Below, piece by piece: positions 54,344 through 63,512 of a stretch of 64,000 bases of DNA; positions within the stretch are counted from its first letter, which is position 1, and the number at the start of each line of letters is the position of its first letter. The notes beneath the pieces were generated by a model that was not told the DNA's origin, did not search any database, and worked only from the letters and a program-made list of their open reading frames with translations. The stretch spans positions 1 to 64,000 of the forward strand of contig CALMJA010000015.1 in the NCBI GenBank assembly GCA_937864295.1, written 5' to 3'. Position numbers and translations under genes: made by a program. Source of the DNA: an uncultured Candidatus Altimarinota bacterium (GTDB lineage: Bacteria > Patescibacteriota > Gracilibacteria > BD1-5 > UBA6164).

Positions 54344-54706
54344 TTACTTCACTGATTCGAGACTTGCCTTGAATTGCTTTTTCAAAACAGTGAGTTTGAA
54401 AGGGGTATCAACGACAATTGTTCTCACAATTGCCGTGAAGCCGATTTCATCATTTTCAGTTCCTGGTGTTTTGCCCTTGAGGATTTCAAAAGAGCCATAA
54501 GTGACCAAAAACTCAGTCACGGAGTCAAAGAGTGAACCGTTGAGATGCAATCTCAACAACACAGGTTTTTCACCTTTGTCTACGTAATTGTGATCGTTTT
54601 TTACTTTTACTCGCTTTCTAAATAACTTATAAATCCGCTCTTCATCTTTTGGTGACAGTCTTCCATTGATGTTTTGAGGAAGACGCATATTGAGAGTTTT
54701 TTTCAT
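54344..54706 (-). CDS. Foreign-looking small protein (120 aa)
   Basis: I do not recognise the family. The protein (MKKTLNMRLPQNINGRLSPK start; FDSVTEFLVTYGSFEILKGK in the middle) is a small alpha/beta domain without signal or membrane segment. The nucleotide style differs from all neighbours: GC content is clearly higher, codons such as CTC, GGC, CGG, GTC and CGT are used, none of its 7 glycines is UGA, and a Shine-Dalgarno CGGAG precedes the ATG by 7 nt. It has its own TTGACT/TAAAAT promoter and GC-rich terminator. Probably acquired by transfer from a standard-code bacterium. Confidence 0.8.
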   Translation of the reverse strand: MKKTLNMRLPQNINGRLSPKDEERIYKLFRKRVKVKNDHNYVDKGEKPVLLRLHLNGSLFDSVTEFLVTYGSFEILKGKTPGTENDEIGFTAIVRTIVVDTPFKLTVLKKQFKASLESVK

Positions 54707-54740
54707 GGTTTGCTCCGAAATTGTTGAAAAACGCTTTGGT

Positions 54741-54768
54741 ATTTTAAAATATTTTTCTATTTAGTCAA
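54741..54768 (-). promoter_or_regulatory. Promoter of the foreign-looking gene
   Basis: Minus strand: TTGACT (54763-54768), 16-bp spacer, TAAAAT (54741-54746), about 35 nt before the ATG at 54706. Confidence 0.6.
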
Positions 54769-54855
54769 TAAAAAATTAAAAGCTTACTTTATATTTTGTT
54801 TTTTAGAGTAATGCAATATAATCCAAAGACATATAATAAATAAAAAACATCAATT

Positions 54856-56418
54856 ATGAATTTCAATGAATTAAATATTATTCCACCATTATTAAAAGCA
54901 ATAGATAAAGCAGGATTTAAAACTCCTACTGAAATCCAAGAAAAAGTTCTTCCTTTGGCTATGAAAGGGAAAGATATATTATGATCTGCTCAAACAGGTA
55001 GTGGTAAAACTTTGGCTTTTGCTTTGCCTATTCTGCAAAGACTATACAACAAAGACCAAGAACTTTGACTTGTAGATTGAAAAAAAACAAGAAAAATTAG
55101 AGCATTAGTTATAGCTCCAACTAGAGAGCTAGCTATACAAATTTGAGAAACATTTGCACCTTATTGTACAAATACAAATTATAAATATACAGTTATTTAT
55201 GGTTGAGTAAATCAATTTCATCAAGTTAAGGCGATTGAAAAATGAGTTGACATACTAATTGCTACTCCAGGTAGATTAGAGGACTTAATTAGCCAATGAG
55301 TAATCAAATTATCGTATGTTGAAATACTTACTTTGGATGAAGCTGATAGAATGCTTGATATGGGGTTTTTATGAGATGTAAAAAAAGTAATTAAAAGAGT
55401 TCCAAAATCAAGACAAACTTTTTTCTTTTCAGCAACTATGCCAAAAGAAATAAAAGAACTAGCAACAAGTGTTTTACTTAGTCCTGAAATAATTACAATT
55501 CATAAAGTTGATGCACCAGTTAGTGCTATAAAACAACAAGTTTATCATGTAAAAAGCAGTAATAGAAGACAATTATTACAATATATAGTTAAGAAAAAAG
55601 AATATAGTTCTATTTTAATATTTGTTAAAACAAAAGATGATACAGAATATATTATGGAATATATTAAAGCTGTATGAATAAAATGTGATAATCTTCATAA
55701 ATTTAAAGCACAAAATGCTAGACAAAAAGCATTAAACGCACTTAAATCATGAGAAATAAAAGTACTTGTAGCAACTGATATTGCTTCTAGATGATTGGAT
55801 GTTGTTGATTTATCATGTGTTGTTAATTACAATATTCCTTTGGCTCCAGAAGATTATATTCATCGTATTTGAAGAACTGCAAGAGCAGGGAAAAAGTGAG
55901 TTGCAATAACTTTTTGTATAGAAACTGAAAAATCAAATTTAGAAAAAATAGAAAAAACAACTGGAATCAAACTTGAAGTTATTTCAGATGAGGATTATAA
56001 AAATGAAGTTATTCCAAAATGAAAAATCATGTGATATGATAATTTTGATGAAAATTGAAAAGAAAAATTTAAGAAAAAAACAAGAAAAAGTATATGAATT
56101 AAATTTTCTAGCAAAACTTCAAAAGATAGTAAAAGTTTAGAAGAAAAAAGATTTAGTGATAAAAAAACAAGTCTTAAAAAAACTTGAAATACAAAAGTTT
56201 CAAATAGAACTACTTTATTTAAAACTGAATCGGTTAGAGATAAAGGACCTAAAACTATTTGAGAAAAACTTGGTATAAAATCTAGAACTGCAAAAAAACC
56301 AGTTTCAAAAAATACTACTAAAAAACCAATTTCAAAAGCTCCATCTAAATCAAATCCTACTAGAAGTACTTGACCTAAAAAAGCACCTATTAGAAAATGA
56401 CCAAATAAAAAAAGATAG
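54856..56418 (+). CDS. DEAD-box RNA helicase 1 (RhlE-like, 520 aa)
   Basis: Q motif with TPTEIQEKVLP (about 27-37), motif I SAQTGSGKT (about 44-52), Ia APTRELA, GG, TPGR, II LTLDEADRMLDMG, III FSATM, then the second RecA domain with IFVKTKDD, ATDIASRGLDVVD and HRIGRTARAGKKG. After about 380 comes a 140-residue Lys/Ser/Thr-rich basic tail, likely to bind RNA. It unwinds short RNA duplexes. A TTGTTT/TATAAT promoter is at 54796-54822. Confidence 0.95.
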
Positions 56419-56434
56419 TTAACTATCTTTTTTT
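56407..56434. terminator. Bidirectional terminator
   Basis: AAAAAAGATAGTT / AACTATCTTTTTT. Stop codons of both convergent genes lie in its arms. Confidence 0.85.
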
Positions 56435-57292
56435 ATTTGATTCTACAAAAAGTGCTATTTTATTTTGTATATCTAGAATTGCTCTTTGTTTTTCTACTAT
56501 ATTAATTTTTATTATTAAATATTCTTTTTCATATTTAAATCTTAGTTTATATTTGTATCAAATGAAGCTTTTGTAATTTCAAACATTATTTATGTTATTT
56601 TTTACTAAATTTTCATCTAAAAATTCTTTCAGTTTTCCTAAAAATTCTTCATAAGATATTTTAAATAAATTATTATTAAAATATATTTCAAATTCTTCTT
56701 TTTTATATTTTCAGATACCAAGCTCTTCTCTTTTTATATTTTCTATTATAAATTTGAAGTTTGGAACAGTATAAAATTGTCAGTTATGTTCTCAATTTTC
56801 ATTTTTTCAAATCAATCAAATGTTTAATATATTTATATATATTATTTCTCATCTAATAGTATTATTTTGATCTCAAAGTACTATATTTTCTCATATTCTA
56901 AAATGTGCTGTTACATAAAAAAATCCAAAAAAAGATAAAATAGTTTCTTTAAAAGTTATTATTATCGCTCATATAGCAATCGCTAAAAATGAAAAAATTC
57001 AAGGAATTTTAAATAATATAAATGATCATACGATTCAAAATGCTATAGCTAATCTTAAGAATTTAATTATATTTTTTCTTTTATAATATTCTATATATAA
57101 GTCTTGATCAAGAGAATCTATGTTTTCTATATTTTCAAGTTCTTCTTCACTATATTTTTTATTTATTTCTTTTTTTACCTTTTTTACATTATTTTTTAAT
57201 ATTAATTCAATAATAAAATATCAAATTATTATTAGTATTGTTAAAAAAATGTTTATGTTATCACTTATCAAGTCTATTACGTAATCTATCAT
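56423..57292 (-). CDS. MscS-like mechanosensitive channel (289 aa)
   Basis: One N-terminal membrane segment, a charged loop, then two hydrophobic segments (IAFGIVGSFILFKIP, FSFLAIAIGAIIITF) leading into FKETILSFFGFFYVTAHFRIGENIVLGDQ, NTIRGEIIYINILNIGLIGKNENG and FYTVPNFKFIIENI. The latter match the MscS pore helix and beta domain (iGD.V.i....G.V..I...T...., iPN...). Such channels release solutes on osmotic downshock. The beta domain is well matched; the pore helix is less Gly/Ala-rich than in E. coli MscS. Confidence 0.75.
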
Positions 57293-57437
57293 TTTTATTT
57301 TTTTTTAAGTCATAATTGTCATATAATTATAGATATATTTTTGTATTGTCTAATTTTATTTTTTAAATTTTAAAACAAATACTTGATTTAATCAGTTTTT
57401 TATTTATATTAAAAATAACTAACTAACATTATAGCAT

Positions 57438-58274
57438 ATGGTAACTAAAAAACCTGATTCTGAAAAACCTTTAGATGTAAATAGATTTCTTGAATTTTTG
57501 AGTACAAATTTAATAGAAATGCCTGCTGAAGTTGTTTCTGTTCAAAAATTTACAAAATTGGAAATAGAAAATATACTTTGAAAAAATTCATTAAGTGAAT
57601 TATTAATTAAATCACATGAATATGGTTTAATAAAACTTAGTGATAATCTAATTAACTGATTAGAACAAGAAAAAGAATTAAAAATACTTGAAATAGATAA
57701 AGCTGCTTTAGAAGATGCTCTTTCAAATAGAGCATGAGCAAAGAAAATTTTTGAGTGATTAGTTATTGATACATATTATGATTTTGATAAAGATCATATA
57801 GAATCAATGAAATGAAAAGTAAGTTTTAGAATAAGAGAAAAAAGAGATTCATCTTGAAATTCTACTTTTTATTATACTATCAAAAGAAAAGAAGCACAAG
57901 ATGAAGATTCTGCTGTTATGAGAGTTTGTTATGAAAAAGAATTTAAAATTAATAATGTAGTTTTATTTACTGAATTATTACATTATTTAGGTTTTTATAA
58001 AACAAGAGCAAAGAAAAAACAAAGAGTTGCTTATGAATTATGAAAAATTAAATTTGATATTGATGATTATGCTTGAATACCAACACTTCTTGAAATTGAA
58101 GCAGCAACTAAAGAAATTGCAGATTTTTATATACAAGGTTTGTGATTACAAAATAATAAAAAATCAAATGATGGTTCTAGATGATTATTTGAATCATACG
58201 GAATTCCATATAAAACTTTCGAAAGACCAAAAAAAGAAAAAAAAGTTGATAAGCAAAAAAATGATAAGAGATAA
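57438..58274 (+). CDS. CYTH-domain enzyme 2 with N-terminal extension (278 aa)
   Basis: The first 75 residues (VTKKPDSEKPLDVNRFLEF ...) form an extra helical part not present in the 7957 paralogue. Then the CYTH domain begins with ExExK as EKELK (about 77-81), followed by YYDFDKDH, VSFRIREKRD, FYYTIKRKE, AKKKQRVAYELGKIKFDIDDYAG and LLEIEAATKEIAD. It ends SRGLFESYG, like the paralogue's SRKLFEYYG, then a Lys-rich tail. Likely hydrolyses a triphosphate or polyphosphate; substrate unknown. Confidence 0.88.
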
Positions 58275-58287
58275 TCTTATCATTTTT
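58257..58287 (+). terminator. Terminator of CYTH gene 2
   Basis: AATGATAAGA-gataa-TCTTATCATT with T-run; the stop codon is in the loop. Confidence 0.8.
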
Positions 58288-58290
58288 TAA

Positions 58291-58530
58291 TTTTATTTAA
58301 ATTTGCATTTATTTAAAAAGTCAATATACTCCCACTCGATTAAAAAAATACAATTTCCGAAAGACTCAATATAATGGAATATAATTAATTTGGGTTACTG
58401 GAAACCACACGCGAAAAAAATTTATTATTCCCATTATTTGTTTTTATTTGGAAGTTCTCTTTTATAAAAGAAGGACTTGCTATATTTGCGGTTCTTTTTT
58501 TAATTGTTTTAATTTTTTATATATAAAAAA
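58291..58530 (+). promoter_or_regulatory. Long leader upstream of DEAD-box gene 2
   Basis: 240 bp without a gene. The part 58320-58500 is richer in G/C than other gaps here and has a clear hairpin AAGTTCTCTTTTA / TAAAAGAAGGACTT (58452-58478), with a T-run (58493-58501) shortly after. A possible TATAAT is at about 58370. Cold-shock helicase genes in other bacteria carry long regulatory leaders; that role here is inferred. Could also be a small RNA. Confidence 0.4.
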
Positions 58531-60354
58531 ATGTCAGATTTAATGAAAAAAATAGATGCAATGGATACTAATACGAAAATTAAATTTTCTGATTTAGGTT
58601 TATCAGACAGAATGCTAGCAAAAATTACAGCAAAAGGTTATGAATATCCAAGTGCAATTCAAGCATGAGTTATACCATTACTTTTAAATGGTAATAAAGA
58701 TATTATTGGTCAAGCTCAAACTGGTACTGGTAAAACAGCAGCTTTTGCACTTCCAGTTTTAGAAAGATTAGATACAAATTCTAGAGATATTCAAACTTTA
58801 ATATTAACACCAACTAGAGAATTAGCTATTCAAGTTGCAGAAGAAATTAGATCATTTGCTGATTCTAGTGTTAAAATTCAATTACTTTATTGAGGTCAAA
58901 ATATTAGAGATGAATTATCAGGTTTAAGATCAGGACCTCAAATAGTTGTAGGTACTCCAGGTAGAGTTATAGACCATTTAACAAAAAGAAAAACTTTAAA
59001 TATTGATAAAATTAAATATTTTATCTTAGATGAAGCTGATGAAATGTTAAATATTGGGTTTAAAGAAGAAATAGAAGAAATAATTACATTTACTCCAAAA
59101 GAGAAAAAAGTTTTACTTTTTTCAGCTACTATGCCAAAAAGTATCAAAGATATAGTAAATAAATATATCAAAGATCATGATTTAGTTACTATTGAAAGAA
59201 ATGAATTAACAAATTCAAATATAGAACAAAAATGTTATAAAATTAATGACAGAGATAAATTTGAAGCTTTATGTAGAGTAATAGAAGTAGAATTTGATTT
59301 TTACGGTATATTATTTTGTAGAACAAAAGCTGATGTTGATGAAGTTGCTGCAAAATTGATGAGCAGAGGTTATAAAGTAGAATGAATTCATGGTGATATA
59401 GAACAAAAAATGAGAGAAAAAACTCTTGCTAGATTTAAAAATGGTGCTATAAAAATTCTTGTTGCTACTGATGTTGCTGCTAGATGAATTGATGTAAATA
59501 ACTTAACTCATGTAGTTAATTATTCACTTCCAGATAATCCAGAAACATATACACATAGAATTGGTAGAACTGGTAGAGCTTGAAATAAATGAGAAGCTAT
59601 TTCATTTGTATCAAGAAAAGATTCAAGAATGCTTTCTTGGATTGAAACTGCTATTAAATCAAAAATTAAAGTAGAAAAATTACCAGAAGTTTCTGATGTA
59701 ATTGAATTTAAGAAAAAAAGATTAATAGATAATACAAAAGAATTATTATTAAATAAAGAAGAATTACATTATATTGATTTAGCAAAAGATTTACTTGATT
59801 TAGGAAATCCTCCTGAAGAAATAATTGCTGCTATATTAAAAGAATGATATTGAAAAGAATTTTCAACTACTCATTATAGTGAATTAAGAGAAGATAGTTT
59901 TTCTTCTGATAGTAGATGAGATAGATGAGAAAGAAGTGATAGATGAGATAGAGGTGAAAGAGGTTTTGCACCAGTTCCAGGTCAAAGAAGATTATTTGTT
60001 GCTAAATGAAAACTTGATTGATTTTCACCAGGTTCATTAATTCAATTTATTGAAAAAGAAGCTGAATGCAAATTATGAGATGTTGGTAATATAGATATAA
60101 TGAGAGAATTTTCTTTTATTAATTTAAGTGATGATGATTCATCATTTGTATTAAAGAAATTTAAAGAATTAAATCCTCAAAAACCACTTATTGTTGAAGC
60201 TAAAAGAGATTGAGCATCAAGTTCATCTTCTAGTTCAGGATGATATAGAGGAGGTTCTTCAAGTAGATGAGGATCAAGAGGATGATATAGAGGAGGTTCT
60301 TCTTCTAGATCTAGTTCTAGTTCATCAAGATGAGGTTTCAAAAAAAGAGATTAA
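58531..60354 (+). CDS. deaD: DEAD-box RNA helicase 2 (DeaD/CsdA-like, 607 aa)
   Basis: All helicase motifs are present: [15 protein letters not shown] (about 69-83), [66 protein letters not shown] and [13 protein letters not shown]. Then a helical linker, an RSDRGDRGERG stretch, a DbpA-type RNA-binding domain ([22 protein letters not shown]; about 487-508 on) and a C-terminal Ser/Arg/Gly tail with YRGG repeats. Many tail glycines are UGA mixed with GGA/GGT. The family acts in ribosome assembly and RNA turnover in the cold. Confidence 0.95.
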
Positions 60355-60357
60355 TTT

Positions 60358-60388
60358 AAAAAAAGATTGCATATGCAATCTTTTTTTT
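60358..60388. terminator. Bidirectional terminator
   Basis: AAAAAAAGATTGCAT / ATGCAATCTTTTTTT between convergent genes. Confidence 0.85.
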
Positions 60389-61994
60389 AGTCTCTAACAA
60401 CTTTAAATATTATATTATCAGTAATTTTTGATATATTATCAATAAAAAATGGTTTAGTTTCTATTTTTACGTTACTTATTTTACTATTATTTAATAGTAT
60501 TTTTTCAGCTTCTTCTTTATCCATTCAAGCTACAATAGTTTTTAGTCTTTCTACATAACTATTTGTTTTGCTTAAAAAATTATGTATAAAAAGTACTTCA
60601 ACTTGAGCTGTTGCTTTTATAGAGTAAGGATAATTTTCAGTCCATAATATATTTGCAATTCTTAGGGAATTTGAATTTATTTCTAATATTTCTTCTACGT
60701 CCTCAATTATATTGTTATTTATATCATTTCTCATTTTACTTATAAGAAGTTCTTTGTTATAAGAATATGTTGATATCTTTATAGTTGCTCATAATTCAAA
60801 TTTTTCTATTTTTTCTCCTGGTTTTAAATTTTCAAGTCAAAATATTTCAAAATTAGAATATTTTATAATATCGTCTATTCACAAAATTTCAAACTCTACA
60901 TTATTTATCTTATTTGATTCAACTATGTCATTTTTTAGTTGTTTTAAAGCTTCATTTTCTATTTTTCATCTCAGTAATAACTTAGCATTTTCTATATCAT
61001 CATTTGTTAAAACTTTTGTATAGTTATCATTTGCTCATTTAAAATCTGTGATTGATACAGCATATATTTTATCTTTATCTTCTTTTAATCAAGGTAATAT
61101 CAAAGTAGTTCAAGATCATATATTTGCTTTACTACCAGATATTTTCCCAGTATTATCGTGACTTCTAGAAACTGCATAAGCATCTATTTTTCCAGGAATA
61201 ACTTCTCAACTTCAGCTTACTGTACTAGCAGGTATTGTAACATCTCATTCTATCAAAAATGTAACTCAAGAAGCACTTTCAACTCTTGTATTTTCTCTTA
61301 AATCAATTTCATCTTTAAATTTATTATATAAAGTTATTTTTCATCTTGAACTTGATACTGTTTCTTCTGATATTCAAGATGTTCAAAATTTTTCATTTAT
61401 AGAAACAATTTTTTCTAGTTTTTTTAATTTTATTGTATTTTCATCAAGTACATACTCATCTTCTTTCATTTCAGTAAAAATAAAATTTTTAGCTTTTGTT
61501 TTTACATCAACTTCAGGACTTATATAAATATAAGTTTTATTAACTGCAAAGTAAAATATAAATAATAAAAGAAAAAATGAAAAAAATATAAATGTAATAA
61601 AATATCCTATTTTTCAGTTTCAATATTTTTTATTATATCTTGATAATACATTATCATGATGTCTTTGTAAAAACACATCTTTTATTTCTCTAAAATAATT
61701 TTTAAAAGTGTATAAAAAATACTCCAAAAAAGTATAATTATATTCTACTAAATCTGGGTTATCAGTTATAGAATATTTTATACCTAAATTTTTTCATATT
61801 TTTTTAGCAGTTTTATCATTTGTTATGATAATTAGTTCTCTTTTTGCTGCTTTTGTTTTTATTATTTTTAAAGAAGTATAATTATGTAAAACAGGATGAC
61901 CAAAAGGAAACTCTATAATTAGCTCTTTTTCAGTGTTGTTTTTTATTTTTATAATTATATCTACTATAGAATCATTTTTGTGTATTTTTATCAT
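60387..61994 (-). CDS. Large single-span membrane protein (535 aa)
   Basis: Cytoplasmic N-terminus of about 125 residues with mixed strands and helices, one membrane segment (KIGYFITFIFFSFFLLLFIF, about 128-147) and a long outside part. The outside part has a beta-rich block: RENTRVESASGVTFLIEGDVTIPAS and GKISGSKANIGSGTTLILPGL. This is the kind of pattern seen in baseplate-J-like and CPR-specific surface proteins, though the similarity is by eye only. The last 200 residues are helical and charged. Possibly part of an envelope-spanning machine. It is divergent from mutS. Confidence 0.7.
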
Positions 61995-62121
61995 GGAACT
62001 TTTTTTATTTTTAACTATATAGAGAATATAGAAATAACATTATTTTTCAAGTAAATATTTTCTTTACAAAACTTTTATTATAACTAAAATCATAACATAT
62101 TTAAAACCTAAATAAATTATT

Positions 62122-63507
62122 TTGATAGAAATTGAAAATATTATAGATTTACTTGAAAAGTCTATAAAAGAAAATCCTGAAAATTCTTTGACTTCTTGAG
62201 AAATAATTGCAGATGGTTATGACTCAATTGTTGATAGTTATAGAAATACACTAAATAATTCAAAAGATTGGTTAGTTGCTTATCAATCAAGATTAGTAAA
62301 TGAAACTCAAATTAATAATTTAAAAATAAAATATACAAATGTATCAGGCTATTTCATAGAAATACCTAAATCTCAAACTTCAAAAATTCCAGATTCTTTT
62401 ATATATAAGCAAACATTGGTAAATGCATCTAGATATATAACTATTGAATTAAAGGAATTTGAACAAAAATTTTTGGAAGCACAAAATGAAAAAGGGGCAA
62501 GAGAATATGAAATTTTTCTTGATATAAGAGAAAAAATTTTAGATAATTATTCAAATATTAAAAAATCATCAGATATTTCTTCAAATATTGATTTTGTATC
62601 TTCTTTATCACAAGTCGCATATGAAAACAATTATGTTAAACCACAAATAATTGATAGTTATGATTTAAATATAGTATCTTGAAGACATCCTATAATTGAA
62701 AAAAAATCTATTGATTTTATAAGCAATAGTTTGGATTTAAACACTAATAAATTTATTCATATTATTACTGGTCCAAATATGTGATGAAAATCAACATTTT
62801 TGAGACAAAATGCACTTATTATATTACTTGCTCATATAGGTAGTTATGTACCTGCTAAATCAGCAAATATTCCAATTACAGATAAAATATTTTCTAGAAT
62901 TTGAGCCAATGATAATTTGTTTTTAGGACAATCTACTTTTATGGTAGAAATGCAAGAAGTTGCAAATATATTAAATAATTCTACAAAAAATAGTTTTGTA
63001 ATAATTGATGAAGTAGGTAGATGAACAAGTACTTATGATGGTATGAGTTTGGCTTGGGCTATATTAAAAGAAAATCATGACAATATAAAAGCAAAAACTC
63101 TTTTTGCAACTCATTATCATGAATTAATTGATGAATCAAAAAATTTAAATTGAGTTTCAAATTTTTCAGTTGCAGTTTGAGAAAATGAAGAAAATCTAGT
63201 TTTTCTTAGAAAGATAATTCCAGGATGAATTAAAAAATCTTTTTGACTTGAAGTTGCAAAAATTGCTTGATTGTCTAATTCAACTATTACAGAAGCAAAG
63301 AAAATGCTTAAAAAATTGGAAATAGAGCATAGTAGAGTATTTTGATGACAACTTACTTTATGAACTGAACCTATAGTTGAATATATAGAAAAAGAAGTAA
63401 TTTGTGTAAGTGAAGTAGAACAAGAATTAAAAAAAATGGATATAAATAATCTAACACCAATAGAAGCTTTAAGTAAATTAAATGAATTGAAATGAAAAAT
63501 AAAATAA
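62122..63507 (+). CDS. mutS: MutS-family mismatch repair ATPase, N-terminally short (461 aa)
   Basis: The frame is closed upstream by TAA at 62113-62115, and the best start is TTG at 62122. The protein begins in the lever/clamp region (EIIADGYD, then [11 protein letters not shown] and [22 protein letters not shown]) and continues through the ATPase: RHPIIEK, Walker A GPNMGGKST (about 217-225), Walker [17 protein letters not shown] (about 293-308) and ATHYHEL. The mismatch-binding and connector domains (about the first 400 residues of a normal MutS) are missing. Domain pattern and the GYFIEIPK clamp entry argue for MutS1 origin rather than MutS2. Function in mismatch recognition is doubtful. 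Confidence 0.88.
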
Positions 63508-63512
63508 TAATA

